Positions 10,029 through 20,766 of a DNA stretch of 53,630 bases are shown here, piece by piece (within the stretch, counting starts at the first letter, position 1; the number at the start of each line of letters is the position of its first letter). The notes under the pieces were generated by a model, which ran no database searches, was not told the DNA's origin, and saw only the letters and a program-made list of their open reading frames with translations. The DNA comes from an uncultured Bacteroidota bacterium (GTDB taxonomy: Bacteria > Bacteroidota > Bacteroidia > Bacteroidales > UBA12481): contig CAIXHD010000220.1 of assembly GCA_903919065.1 (NCBI GenBank), positions 1-53,630 of the forward strand. The letters run 5' to 3'. The position numbers and the translations under genes are program-made.

Positions 10029-11039
10029 ATGTCAATTCTATTTTCACCACTTACCATTAAGGATATCACCTTAAGAAATCGTATTGCCATTTCACCGATG
10101 TGCATGTATACAGCCGTCGAAGGTTTTGCCAACGACTGGCACCTGGTGCATTATGGTAGCCGGGCAACAGGTGGAGCAGGCCTGATTATTCAGGAAGCTA
10201 CTGCTATTTCTGAAGAAGGAAGAATTTCTGCCGGTGATCTTGGATTATACAAGGAAGAGCACATAGGTTTTTTACAAAGGATTACCACCTTTATTGATCA
10301 GCAGGGATGTGTGGCCGGTATCCAGCTGGCACATGCCGGGCGTAAAGGATTCATGGCCATTGTTGCTCCCTCTGCCCTATCATTTTCTCCTGATTTTGAT
10401 GAGCCCCGGGCACTTGACGGGGAAGGGATACAAAAAGTAATCTCCGATTTCAGAACAGCCGCCTTACGCGCCTTGCAAGCCGGCTACAAATTGATTGAAA
10501 TACATGCAGCCCATGGTTACCTGGTTCACCAGTTTCTGTCGCCGCTAAGCAACCACCGTACAGATAACTATGGTGGCAGCTTTGAAAACAGGATTCGGCT
10601 GTTGCTGGAAATTGTCCGGGAAATAAAAAGTGTCTGGCCGGACAACCTTCCTCTGTTTGTCCGCATTTCGGCCACCGACTGGGCAGAGGGAGGATGGGAT
10701 GTTGACGAAGCTGTTCTGCTGGCATCCATATTAAGAAAGAAGGGTGTTGATCTGATCGATAGCTCATCAGGCGGATTGGTGCCCTATCAAAAAATTCCCG
10801 TTGGCCCGGGTTATCAGGTGCCTTTTGCAGAACGCATCAAGGCTGAAGCCAACATTTTAACCGCTGCAGTTGGATTGATAACCAATGGCCGTCAGGCAGA
10901 GGATATTTTACAAAAGGGCCAGGCTGATCTTATCCTGATCGCGCGGGAATCACTCAGAGATCCCTATTTTGCTTTAAACGCAGCCAAACAATTGAACGAA
11001 GACTTTGAGTGGCCGAGGCAATACCTGAGAGCTAAGTAG
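10029..11039 (+). CDS. namA: NADH:flavin oxidoreductase, Old Yellow Enzyme family (YqjM/NamA-like)
   Basis: 'LFSPLTIKDITLRNRIAISPMCMY', 'GIQLAHAGRKG', 'HAAHGYLVHQFLSPLSNHRTDNYGGSFENR'. Confidence 0.9.
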   Translation: MSILFSPLTIKDITLRNRIAISPMCMYTAVEGFANDWHLVHYGSRATGGAGLIIQEATAISEEGRISAGDLGLYKEEHIGFLQRITTFIDQQGCVAGIQLAHAGRKGFMAIVAPSALSFSPDFDEPRALDGEGIQKVISDFRTAALRALQAGYKLIEIHAAHGYLVHQFLSPLSNHRTDNYGGSFENRIRLLLEIVREIKSVWPDNLPLFVRISATDWAEGGWDVDEAVLLASILRKKGVDLIDSSSGGLVPYQKIPVGPGYQVPFAERIKAEANILTAAVGLITNGRQAEDILQKGQADLILIARESLRDPYFALNAAKQLNEDFEWPRQYLRAK

Positions 11040-11158
11040 AAAAGTTACTGAGGCTGATCAGATAATCAGCCTATTATTCATTCGTCAAAAACTTCCGGGA
11101 TAGAATCCGCTGATTGGTTGGTAAACCCTACCTTTATGAACCATTAAACAACCACCAA

Positions 11159-12553
11159 ATGATTCGGAATTTTATACTCCTGGCTATTGGCCTATTCCTG
11201 ACAATTAACCTGAGCGGACAGCAAAAATCAGTCATACGCTCTGGCAGCCGGATTCAATACCAGTCCAACAAAGACCGGCCGGCATTAAAATCAACAACTG
11301 TATACAAACAAAAGATGGACTCTATTGTGTGGCAGGATTATAGTGCCGCCAATGGTTGGTTTATTTCTGAAAAGGACAGTTTCAAGTACGATGCTGAAGG
11401 CAAATTGAATCTCGCTTTCTGGTACAACAATTTTTACACCGGGGATGGACAGTTCATTTGGCTAAAAGACACCCCGTCCTATTATGCCAATGGCAAACAA
11501 AATATGATTATAACATTTGCCCGAAAAGTTGAAACTGAACCCTGGAGACTGGAGATTAAAACTGTTACTTTTTATGATGCCCATGGGAATGACACGTTGA
11601 ACCTCAATTCCGGTCTGGATTCGTTGAACAGGGAACAGTTTAAATCAAAAGAATTAAAAACCTTCGATTCAGGCGAAAACCTTTTGACTTCAACAATTTA
11701 TGACTGGTCAGTTGTCAGAAACGCATGGGTGCCGGCCAGTAAGAGCGAAAATGATTATGACAACCTGGGCAACATGATCCTGACCCTGGATTATGAATGG
11801 GATAATGCGCTTAACAACTGGATATTTCTAAAAAAACACACATACATCTTTGATTCAAAAAGCGATTTGACGGAAGACTTTTTATTTAACTGGAGCAGCG
11901 TAACCAGCGCCTGGATTCCAGAAACTAAGTATACATACAGTTATGACTCCTATGGATTTGAATCCCTGAGCCTTGGGTATAGTTATGATCCTGCTGGCGA
12001 AGCCTGGATCAACGATTACCGGATTGAAATGGAATTTGATGAATTTGGCAACCTTATGCACCACCAGGAACTCGGTTCGAAGGACTCGACCGGAGAATGG
12101 ACCTATAAATTCAAGGTTGATTACCGGTTTAACCACGCCTATTATCAATATGAGATTGTTCTTCCCTTTGTATGGATAGGTAAGGTTCCGCCAAACCAGT
12201 ATTTGGGATGCAGTGGCTGGATATGGGACAATATTAAAAAAGAATGGGTCGACTGGTTCAAGGGGGAGTACTATTATTCTGCATTTGCCGGAAGCGGCAT
12301 CGATCCGATTAACCTTAATCAACCGATCCTTGTCTACCCTAATCCGGTAAACGATTTCATCGTTGTTGAAGCAGGAACTTATGCAACGTCGGTACTTTTC
12401 GAGCTCTCCGATATTACCGGGAAGCAGGTAATATCCAAAACCCTGAACGGCGCGCGAAATCAGGTTTCAGTTTCCGAACTGCCGGACGGATTATACCTGT
12501 ATCGTATTATCCGAAACGGCGAAACTTATCAGGGTAAAGTCATAAAAAGGTAA
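11159..12553 (+). CDS. T9SS type-A sorting protein with YDxxGN...W repeats
   Basis: Signal peptide MIRNFILLAIGLFLTINLSGQ; C-terminus 'YPNPVNDFIVVEAG...GLYLYRIIRNGETYQGKVIKR'; paralog of 29240-30925. Confidence 0.8.
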   Translation: MIRNFILLAIGLFLTINLSGQQKSVIRSGSRIQYQSNKDRPALKSTTVYKQKMDSIVWQDYSAANGWFISEKDSFKYDAEGKLNLAFWYNNFYTGDGQFIWLKDTPSYYANGKQNMIITFARKVETEPWRLEIKTVTFYDAHGNDTLNLNSGLDSLNREQFKSKELKTFDSGENLLTSTIYDWSVVRNAWVPASKSENDYDNLGNMILTLDYEWDNALNNWIFLKKHTYIFDSKSDLTEDFLFNWSSVTSAWIPETKYTYSYDSYGFESLSLGYSYDPAGEAWINDYRIEMEFDEFGNLMHHQELGSKDSTGEWTYKFKVDYRFNHAYYQYEIVLPFVWIGKVPPNQYLGCSGWIWDNIKKEWVDWFKGEYYYSAFAGSGIDPINLNQPILVYPNPVNDFIVVEAGTYATSVLFELSDITGKQVISKTLNGARNQVSVSELPDGLYLYRIIRNGETYQGKVIKR

Positions 12554-12609
12554 GCCGGGGTTACCGTTTTTTCACGGGATAAATATTTGTGAATTTCATT
12601 TATCTTTAA

Positions 12610-12633
12610 TTACTGGTCAGTACTGACCAGTAA
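12610..12633. promoter_or_regulatory. Perfect 24-bp palindrome, candidate operator or RNA hairpin
   Basis: TTACTGGTCAGTACTGACCAGTAA is its own reverse complement; it ends 7 bp before the ATG at 12640. Confidence 0.7.
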
Positions 12634-12639
12634 CCACTG

Positions 12640-15600
12640 ATGATGAGACCACCACAAATAGCCATTTTTCTGTTCATACTATTATTCATTGCTCCTGCAG
12701 GCAAGCCTTCTGTTTTGCCTGCAGGTAATGATTCCATTAATGTATTTGTGAAAGTCTGTTCAGGAAGTCAATCCTCCATACGGAACATCTATATCACGGA
12801 TTCTAATTGCTATTACCTCCTTGCCGATAAGATTTTTCAGAGAAACGGGTTAACCTGGGAACAACCTGATCTGCCCCTGACACAAAACATCTCCATATTC
12901 TGCCCAATTACAAGAGATGATGGCTGGTTTACGACAGACACAGAAATCAACACATCAGATCTGTATCATATCAATAAAAAAAGAATCGAGAAGGTCCGAT
13001 CACCGTTGGCCAACGAGATCAATGCGATATGTTTTAACGGAAAAAACTTTGGAATTGTTGCCGGCTGGGGCGAACTGGCGATATACACAGATGAGCAGTT
13101 TATTAAAATTCCTCCACCCCCAACCTTAAGCGCGATTATTAAAGTCTATGGAACAAGTATACAGGATATCTGGCTGCTGAACACTGTCAACGAATTGTAT
13201 CACCTGAATATTAACCGCTATGAGCGGGTTCTGTCCGGTAAAAAAATCCTTGACTTCACCTTCATCGGCCCTGGTCATGGATTTGTTTTATGTGAGTCCG
13301 AAATTTTTGAAATCAACAACCAAGAGACGAAAAAAATTATTGAAAACAATGACCTAAAGAAAACAAACAGGATAGCAGCCATCGATAGAGACAATATTTG
13401 GGTGATTGGCGAAAGCGGATTAATCCTGAACTTCAGCCATGGGATTTCCAGAAAAATCGATAGTAAAAGGAAGGAAAATCTCAAGGATATTGTGGTAACT
13501 GCCCGGAATGAAATCTGGATTACAGGAGAAAATGGGCTCATCCTTTACTCAGGCTTGAAAAAACTTCCACCTTGCCCGGAAGACAACGCTGGTTTTACTA
13601 AATATCGGATTTATGCCTATGGTGGTCATGCGGACGATGAGTATGGAGTTGCTATTGCTGATTTTAACGCCGACCTGAAAAAAGACATTTACGCTGTCTG
13701 TATTTTCAATCCCGATCGTCTGTATATAAATTACAATGACCTCGCCGGTCCGAAAGCTTCAGGACCAGATTTTAAAGATGAATCGGTAAACAGAGGCGCT
13801 ACCGGCTTTTCAAAAAACCCTGTCCTTTCAGCACCATCTGAACTTAACATGGGGGTAACAGCTGGCGATATTGACAACGACGGCGATCAGGATATATACC
13901 TGTGCTCGCTTGACGGGAAAAACAAAATGCTGATCAATGATGGGAAAGGGTATTTCAGGGATGTTTCTAATCAAAAAAACCGTGCCTGTGAAGATTTGAA
14001 AAGGTCAAATTCAGCGGCATTTTCTGATGTTGATAATGATGGAGACCTCGATCTGTTTGTGACCAGCGAAAAAGAATCCAACAAGCTTTACCTGAATGAT
14101 GGCTCAGGACATTTCACTGACGTCACAGCAATTGCAGGCCTTACTTCATTGAATGGAGGCATGTGTACCTCGTTTGCCGATATTAACAGGGATGGATTGC
14201 CGGATTTATGCGTTTCATTCTGGTTTTCCAAGAATAAAATTTATCTGAACGAAAGTACAACCCGGCAGGTGAAGTTTCGTGATATCACCGGACTTACCGA
14301 TTTGTCAAAAGCAGAAGCAGGGCGTAGCAATGCAGTGGTATTTGCCGACATTAACAATGATGGGTATCCTGATCTTTTTATCACTAACCGTAATTCCCCG
14401 AACAAATTATTTCTGAACGATGGTAAGGGATTATTCAGTGATGTATCAACCCGATACTTTCAAGAAAAAACCTTTCTGAGCAATGGTGCTGTTTTCGCGG
14501 ATTTCGACCTTGATGGTTACCTCGACCTTTACCTGACTAATGTTGGAGAAAACCTACTCTATAGAAACGTCGGCGGAAATTACTTTGAAGATGCCACCAA
14601 TGCGTTCGGGGCCGAATTAAGCGGTTACAGCACCGGGTGTGCCACCGGGGACATAGACAACGACGGGGACATTGATTTATACGTGGGTAACTATATCAAT
14701 GAAAATAGTTTGCTGTTTATCAATAACCTAAAACAAAAAAGATCGGTTACGTTCCTTTTGCAGGGAACAAAGTCGAACCGTGATGCAATCGGTGCCCAAA
14801 TCACCCTGTACCTCATTGATCCTTTGTCCGGCCTCAAAAAGACAACAGGATATCAGGAGATCAACGGAGGGAGCGGATATGCATCGGCATCGGCAAAAGA
14901 GGCCATTTTCGGATTGGTACCGGGGGGCAGCTACTCAGCATCTGTTTTGTTTCCTGCCTCCGGCAAAACAATTGAAGTCGAAAACCTTCATCCGGGCGAC
15001 CGATTGCAAATTGTAGAGGAAGGAGGATTGGCCCGAAATATTTCGATGGCGGTTAAAGCAACAACACGATTCTTTATCGATCGTGAAAATCAGTTTGAAA
15101 TTATCAAATACATGATTGTACTTGGATTCATTACCCTTTCCGTGTACTTTCAACGCCAACGAATGATCATCGCAGGAAAAACGCTGTTTCTCATTTACCT
15201 CCTGATATTCGTGCTGTTTCTTCTCTTAAACCATGAGCTTTTATACCAAGCCCCGTTGATGTCATTTCCTATTCCTGTGGGGATGGTTCTGATCAGCCTC
15301 GTTATATTACAACTACTATCTGAAAGGATTCTGTTAAAAAGAAAAGCCATGAAGGAGAAACAGGAGATGCGTGAGAGCATATCCCGCGACCTGCATGACG
15401 ACCTCGCTTCCACCCTGGGGAGTATATCGATCTATGCCAATATGATGAAAGATTATGGCACTTCACGGGAGATTAACCGACCCCAGATTTCTGGAAAAAT
15501 TGCAGAACTTTCTCAAACGGCTCTTCAATCGATCACTGACATCATCTGGATGACCACTCCGAAGCATGATTTGCTGAAGAGTCTGCTTTCCAAAATCAGA

Positions 15601-15990
15601 AATTACTATTTCGAATTATTCAATGATAAGAACATCAGACTAACAACAGAAATTGAAATGGCTGGCCCGGATGCAGTATTGTCCGACCAATTCCGTCATC
15701 ATATCTTTTTAATTCTTAAAGAGGTGTCGAACAATATTATTTGCCATTCAAAAGCTGACCAGGTCTTTCTCAGAGCTGGTATTAACGATGGCTATTGTTC
15801 AATTGAAGTGGAGGATAACGGGTGCGGCTTTGATACTGATTTGAAGAGAGAGAACTATTCGCGGGGAAACGGCCTGGGAAATATCAGGAAACGGGCCCTT
15901 GAATCGGGGATACAACTGGAGATTAAGTCGATAATCGGGTCAGGCACCAGCATTATACTGACTTTCAAAATAGCACAAACAGGTCATTGA
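12640..15990 (+). CDS. FG-GAP/VCBS-repeat + ASPIC/UnbV + membrane-anchored sensor histidine kinase (NarX/DegS type)
   Basis: Repeated D-[IV]-D-N-D-G-D-x-D motifs; 'RDAIGAQITLY...GYQEINGGSGYASASAKEAIFGL' (UnbV-like); hydrophobic segments; 'SRDLHDDLASTLGSI' H-box; 'DNGCGFD...GNGLGNIRKRA' HATPase. Confidence 0.85.
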   Translation: MMRPPQIAIFLFILLFIAPAGKPSVLPAGNDSINVFVKVCSGSQSSIRNIYITDSNCYYLLADKIFQRNGLTWEQPDLPLTQNISIFCPITRDDGWFTTDTEINTSDLYHINKKRIEKVRSPLANEINAICFNGKNFGIVAGWGELAIYTDEQFIKIPPPPTLSAIIKVYGTSIQDIWLLNTVNELYHLNINRYERVLSGKKILDFTFIGPGHGFVLCESEIFEINNQETKKIIENNDLKKTNRIAAIDRDNIWVIGESGLILNFSHGISRKIDSKRKENLKDIVVTARNEIWITGENGLILYSGLKKLPPCPEDNAGFTKYRIYAYGGHADDEYGVAIADFNADLKKDIYAVCIFNPDRLYINYNDLAGPKASGPDFKDESVNRGATGFSKNPVLSAPSELNMGVTAGDIDNDGDQDIYLCSLDGKNKMLINDGKGYFRDVSNQKNRACEDLKRSNSAAFSDVDNDGDLDLFVTSEKESNKLYLNDGSGHFTDVTAIAGLTSLNGGMCTSFADINRDGLPDLCVSFWFSKNKIYLNESTTRQVKFRDITGLTDLSKAEAGRSNAVVFADINNDGYPDLFITNRNSPNKLFLNDGKGLFSDVSTRYFQEKTFLSNGAVFADFDLDGYLDLYLTNVGENLLYRNVGGNYFEDATNAFGAELSGYSTGCATGDIDNDGDIDLYVGNYINENSLLFINNLKQKRSVTFLLQGTKSNRDAIGAQITLYLIDPLSGLKKTTGYQEINGGSGYASASAKEAIFGLVPGGSYSASVLFPASGKTIEVENLHPGDRLQIVEEGGLARNISMAVKATTRFFIDRENQFEIIKYMIVLGFITLSVYFQRQRMIIAGKTLFLIYLLIFVLFLLLNHELLYQAPLMSFPIPVGMVLISLVILQLLSERILLKRKAMKEKQEMRESISRDLHDDLASTLGSISIYANMMKDYGTSREINRPQISGKIAELSQTALQSITDIIWMTTPKHDLLKSLLSKIRNYYFELFNDKNIRLTTEIEMAGPDAVLSDQFRHHIFLILKEVSNNIICHSKADQVFLRAGINDGYCSIEVEDNGCGFDTDLKRENYSRGNGLGNIRKRALESGIQLEIKSIIGSGTSIILTFKIAQTGH

Positions 15991-16069
15991 CTTTCCCTGC
16001 CAGAGTCCTTAGCTTGCATTTGAAAGAATACATGGCCATGACAACCATTGAAACAGAGATTTTTTGCCT

Positions 16070-16699
16070 ATGGAAATTTCGGTCGGCATTATTGAAGATC
16101 ATAAGGATTACCGGGAGAGCCTGACTTATCTTCTGGCTTCAAGCGGGGATTTTGTTGTTGAATGGAGCTTTGATTCGGCTGAGTCTGCTCTGGCGAACAG
16201 CACCCATACCGACGTTATTCTCCTGGATATCAATTTGCCGAAAATGTCAGGTATTGAAGCCATTGTGCATCTGAAAGAAAAACACCCTGCTGTTCGAATC
16301 ATTATGCTCACCATCCTGGAAGACGATGCGAATGTGCTCAAATCCATCCAGAACGGGGCAGACGGTTACGTTCTAAAAAAGACGAACCCGCTGAAAATCA
16401 TGGAAGCTCTCCGGCAGGTTTACGAAGGAGGATCGCCGCTTACTCCCTCCATTGCAAAACAGTTGCTCAATATTTTCAAATCCGGTGCTCCGCCTCCGGA
16501 ATCAGATTACCACCTGACGGCTCGCGAAAAAGAGGTTTTAACCAGGATCATTTCTGGTCAGAGCACCGATGATATTGCCAGGGAGCTGTTTATCAGCCCG
16601 GAAACTGTTCGTAACCACTTCCGGCATATCTATGAAAAGCTTCAGGTTCACACAAAATCCCAGGCGGTTGCCAAAGCCTTGAAGGAGCGAATTAAATAG
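16070..16699 (+). CDS. LuxR/NarL-family response regulator
   Basis: Receiver 'GIIEDHKDYRES...VILLDINLPKMSGIEA'; HTH 'LTAREKEVLTRIISGQSTDDIARELFISPETVRNHFRHIYEKL'. The track start at 16064 is TTG; ATG at 16070 preferred. Confidence 0.92.
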   Translation: MEISVGIIEDHKDYRESLTYLLASSGDFVVEWSFDSAESALANSTHTDVILLDINLPKMSGIEAIVHLKEKHPAVRIIMLTILEDDANVLKSIQNGADGYVLKKTNPLKIMEALRQVYEGGSPLTPSIAKQLLNIFKSGAPPPESDYHLTAREKEVLTRIISGQSTDDIARELFISPETVRNHFRHIYEKLQVHTKSQAVAKALKERIK

Positions 16700-16718
16700 C
16701 ACCAACAAATTAAACCTG

Positions 16719-19205
16719 ATGAAAAATCACGCAAAGTTTTTTAACCAGTTCACCATTTTATTTGGTATGCTGGGATTATTTCCCGCCTTGAGCAATTCAC
16801 TCAGCGGACAACTTGCTCCCATTTCGAATTGGACAAAGGTGATTTCCAACACTCATCCGATAGACGATGGCCTATGGGAAGATATGAATCCGGAAATTGA
16901 AATTGTGGGTAAAACCATTCACTTCCTTTGGATATCCTGCAGGTATAATGACAGGGAAATGGTTTATTACAGGAATTCAACGGATGGAGGATTAACATTA
17001 AATCCTCCCAAAACGATAATCGATACCACCGGGAATTTAGGCTCTTTGCATGGGCCTAAAGTTGCCTACCTTAAGCGCATGGCTGTTTCTGGCAGCAATA
17101 TCCACATTGCCTTTCAAATAAAAGAATGCATTTTTTATTCCCGGTCAACTGACAATGGGGTATCTTTTTCACCTCCCGCAGTTGTTTATGCAATAGAGGA
17201 TGGCCATAATCACGATTTTGACGAAACCTACATTTCTGTTCTTGGGAACCGGGTTGTCATTGGTTTTACCGAAACCTGGTATAGTTCTTATATGGGTGCT
17301 CATGCAAGTGATGCCGGAATGGCTATTGTTTCAACCGACGGCGGGGTAACATTCAATCCGGTGTGGGTAAGCCCACAAATAAGGACCGCTAACCTGAGAG
17401 ATGTAATCCAGTCGGGGAGCAGAATACATGCATTAATGGCAGATTACTCCTATCACCTTGGAAGGGTCGGTGTTTCAACCTCAAAAGACGATGGCGCCAG
17501 CTTTTCAATAAACTGGATATCAGATACTCTGGTGACAAGTGACAATAACATGGAGTGCTCCTACGATAATGCTTACGCAAGTAAAATTGCAGTTGCCGGA
17601 AATTACGTCTATGTAGCATGGAGGGCTGTCGACAGCGACGAGGTTCCGAAGGTATTTTTTTGTAGATCCGTGGATAATGGCAACACTTTTGAGCCGCCAA
17701 TAGCCCTGATAGATTCCCTGGATTCCTATTATGGCGATATCTGGGGAGAAAGTATTTCCGTTGCCGCCAAAGGGTCACAGGTATATGTAACTTGCGCAAG
17801 GGGCTGGGGTACAGCCTATTTATTAAAATCGACCGACTATGGTGCCAGTTTCTCCTCACGGACCGATCTGGTGAGTGATGCGAATGTTTTTCAATACTAC
17901 CAGAATGGGAGACTCTATCCCCAAATAGAATTTGCACCATCAGATCCAACGGGCAAAGATGTTTATTGTGTGATGAATAACCCTAAATTCCGGCATTCAA
18001 CAGATGGGTTTAATACGATGGCACCTTTAAAAATTATTGATATCTATGGATCTAAAGGGAAACGGGAAAGAACAAAACTGGCTGTTGATGAAAATGGTAC
18101 TGCTCATTTCGTTTATGAATATACTTATGGTACGACCTATGCCGAACGATGGATTTATTACCGTTCTGTTCCATTATCACAACCGGATCCTTCACCGGCT
18201 AACATGTCGTTGGCTTTGGACTACGATCGTTCAATTGGCAGATATGATAACATGCAGATTCCCTCAACCCCTGAAATTTGCTTTACGGATGCGCTGACTG
18301 TTGAATTGTGGGTAAAACCATTGGTTGAAAGTCCATATCCCGCTTTCATCCTTTTTAAAAATAGCTATGATAGCGCAGGCGGCGATAGCAGGCATCTCGG
18401 ATACGGGATTATTACTGAAAATAGATATAATAGCAGAAAACCGTATGCAATGATTTCTACCACAGATGATTATACGTATCCATACAAAGTCTATTGCCCC
18501 ATTGCCATTGAAGACGGGATTTGGAACCATCTGGCATTGACTTATAATGCCAAAGCAGGAGAAAATAATTTCAATTTCTATCTCAACGGTGTTTTAGCCG
18601 GGAGCGAAACCGTTACGGGAAATATTTCACCCAATCAGTTTGAAAGTCCTCTTTGGGTGGGAGGAAATATAACGGGTGGTTACAACGAATTCGCGGGAAG
18701 CGTTGATGAACTGCGATTATGGAACCGGGCACTTACGCAGGTGGAAATCGCAGGAAATATGAACAAGGAATTGATTGGTAATGAGAATGGACTGGTTGCC
18801 TATTATAATTTTAATAACACCACAAAAGATATCACCGGCAAGGGAAACGATGGAATATTGATGTATCTGGAGGAATTCTCCCAGAGTAATCCGGTTGGTG
18901 TAGATAAACCCTCATATGAGCCAGTCAGTTTTGCCGTGTCGCAGAATTTCCCTAACCCGTTTGGCCTGACTACTCAAATTAAGTACTCAGTACCTTTTAA
19001 TTCACAGGTTGTTATAAATATTTTTAATGCACAAGGACAGGTGGTTCATTCTTCATCAAGAGATAGAACCCCTATGGGTAATTATGAAATGCAGTTTAAT
19101 GCGGCAGGTCTTCCGGGTGGAGTTTATTATTATACGATACAGGCACTGGAAATAAATGGCAGCAAAAATGTCCGTGAAATGAAGAAAATGATCCTCTTGA
19201 AATAA
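16719..19205 (+). CDS. Sialidase-like propeller + LamG/concanavalin-A-like domain + T9SS sorting domain
   Basis: Asp-box-like 'STDGGVTF', 'STDYGASF'; 'LTVELWVKP...WNHLALTYN...FYLNGVLAGSETV...DELRLWNRALTQVEIAGNM'; 'NFPNPFGLTTQIKYSVP'. Confidence 0.82.
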   Translation: MKNHAKFFNQFTILFGMLGLFPALSNSLSGQLAPISNWTKVISNTHPIDDGLWEDMNPEIEIVGKTIHFLWISCRYNDREMVYYRNSTDGGLTLNPPKTIIDTTGNLGSLHGPKVAYLKRMAVSGSNIHIAFQIKECIFYSRSTDNGVSFSPPAVVYAIEDGHNHDFDETYISVLGNRVVIGFTETWYSSYMGAHASDAGMAIVSTDGGVTFNPVWVSPQIRTANLRDVIQSGSRIHALMADYSYHLGRVGVSTSKDDGASFSINWISDTLVTSDNNMECSYDNAYASKIAVAGNYVYVAWRAVDSDEVPKVFFCRSVDNGNTFEPPIALIDSLDSYYGDIWGESISVAAKGSQVYVTCARGWGTAYLLKSTDYGASFSSRTDLVSDANVFQYYQNGRLYPQIEFAPSDPTGKDVYCVMNNPKFRHSTDGFNTMAPLKIIDIYGSKGKRERTKLAVDENGTAHFVYEYTYGTTYAERWIYYRSVPLSQPDPSPANMSLALDYDRSIGRYDNMQIPSTPEICFTDALTVELWVKPLVESPYPAFILFKNSYDSAGGDSRHLGYGIITENRYNSRKPYAMISTTDDYTYPYKVYCPIAIEDGIWNHLALTYNAKAGENNFNFYLNGVLAGSETVTGNISPNQFESPLWVGGNITGGYNEFAGSVDELRLWNRALTQVEIAGNMNKELIGNENGLVAYYNFNNTTKDITGKGNDGILMYLEEFSQSNPVGVDKPSYEPVSFAVSQNFPNPFGLTTQIKYSVPFNSQVVINIFNAQGQVVHSSSRDRTPMGNYEMQFNAAGLPGGVYYYTIQALEINGSKNVREMKKMILLK

Positions 19206-19345
19206 AGCGATAATATTACCGAATAAGCTTAAAATCTTGTTGTTAGAAAATCAATTGCCGGGTGGAATGAGAATGGCGATAACAGCAGTGGTCAGGAAAT
19301 GGGGAGTAGAAAAGACAAACAGCCGGTCCGATGTATTTTTGTATA

Positions 19346-20557
19346 CTATTCAGATATCAGAAGGAATAACCCACCTGTGTTGAATGCGGATGGCAAAAAC
19401 GTTAAGCTGTCTGGCTTTGTATTATTCTCCTCAATGAGGCTTGAATAGACTACCATATCACCCTTGTGGTTCCAGAAATCCGTTGAGCCTGTGAAATATA
19501 CATGTGATTCGTCAGCTGAAAACTGGTATTCCCCACCAGCGGCGTTGTATTTTTTTTCCATGTCTTCATTTCTGGTGATATAATACAACCAGATTGATTC
19601 TGCTCCGTTAAAATCGTAGATGGCTAATCCTTGGCCACCCCATGCCCTTAACACCTTTGATGATTTCTTTGATACCTGCCCGCTATAAGCAATAATATCA
19701 TATTCGGAAATATCCTGGTCGAACGAAGATGTTGAAAGGGTTATCCTGTGTATACCTCCACCAACAATCAGGTACTTACCATCTCCGGTGATATAATCAA
19801 CCCTGCTTGTTTGTTCAACTCTTTCATAAGAGAATGGTTTGCCAACTGTGTACCTGGCAATATAGTCAGTATCCTCATGATAAGATCCCCAGGTGGTACC
19901 ATAGCCATACACCCAGCAATAGATATATTTATTATCCGGTGACAAAGCAAAACCCGCTTTCATGGATCCGTCTTCGGTATCACCCCCATTTTCCGGTTGC
20001 GCGAGAATGAAATCAGTTAATTTACCGGACAGCTCAATACTGCCGTTTTTAGGGTTGTAAATGGCCAGCTGACCTTCATGATGGTCCTCATAAACTTCAC
20101 GAGTAAATACCACATGGTAGGCGATCCTCCCATCCTTGAAAACCAATGGCTTGGCCCCTTTTGACATTTTACAAACCCAACCTTCAGGAGCACTGGGATT
20201 CGGAACAAATTTCACATCCTTAAGGTTGCTGACATCCATATAGGCTACACGTGATTGACCTTCGGGCGGGTTATCAACGTTGAAGGCAATCCTGCCGTTA
20301 TTAAAATCAACATAATTAAGACCTTTGGCCCACGGATAATATTCGGTAATGAATTCCAACTTTGGTGCCGGGCTGGCAATTTGCATGGTATACAAGCCTT
20401 CCACCAAGCTGCCGTCATCGTTACCATTGCAGGCAATCAGAAACAATGGGCCGCCTGTTGAGGGATCCGGGTCTTGTACATAGTCGCTGCATCCGGCAAA
20501 AATGGCTATTGCCGAAACAAGGAAAACCGATTTTGTGAAAAATCTGAGTGCTTTCAT
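19346..20557 (-). CDS. Uncharacterised lipoprotein, probable beta-propeller
   Basis: Lipobox AIFAGC; repeated strand-rich segments; no recognised catalytic motif. Confidence 0.6.
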   Translation of the reverse strand: MKALRFFTKSVFLVSAIAIFAGCSDYVQDPDPSTGGPLFLIACNGNDDGSLVEGLYTMQIASPAPKLEFITEYYPWAKGLNYVDFNNGRIAFNVDNPPEGQSRVAYMDVSNLKDVKFVPNPSAPEGWVCKMSKGAKPLVFKDGRIAYHVVFTREVYEDHHEGQLAIYNPKNGSIELSGKLTDFILAQPENGGDTEDGSMKAGFALSPDNKYIYCWVYGYGTTWGSYHEDTDYIARYTVGKPFSYERVEQTSRVDYITGDGKYLIVGGGIHRITLSTSSFDQDISEYDIIAYSGQVSKKSSKVLRAWGGQGLAIYDFNGAESIWLYYITRNEDMEKKYNAAGGEYQFSADESHVYFTGSTDFWNHKGDMVVYSSLIEENNTKPDSLTFLPSAFNTGGLFLLISE

Positions 20558-20766
20558 GTGTTTTGTCCTTTTGTAGTTTCTTTCTATTTAAAGGTATGAA
20601 GGAGTTCTTTCAAAACCAATTTCATGTGATAAAATGACCCATTTGTGTCATAGACTGTCGCTGCTTGGAATTTGTTAATTACGGTTCCTATATTGCTCCA
20701 GGCGGACATTGCGCGGGGCAGACTCTGGCAAGATAATGCCCTTGGATACCGTTTCTGTTCGGTTAT

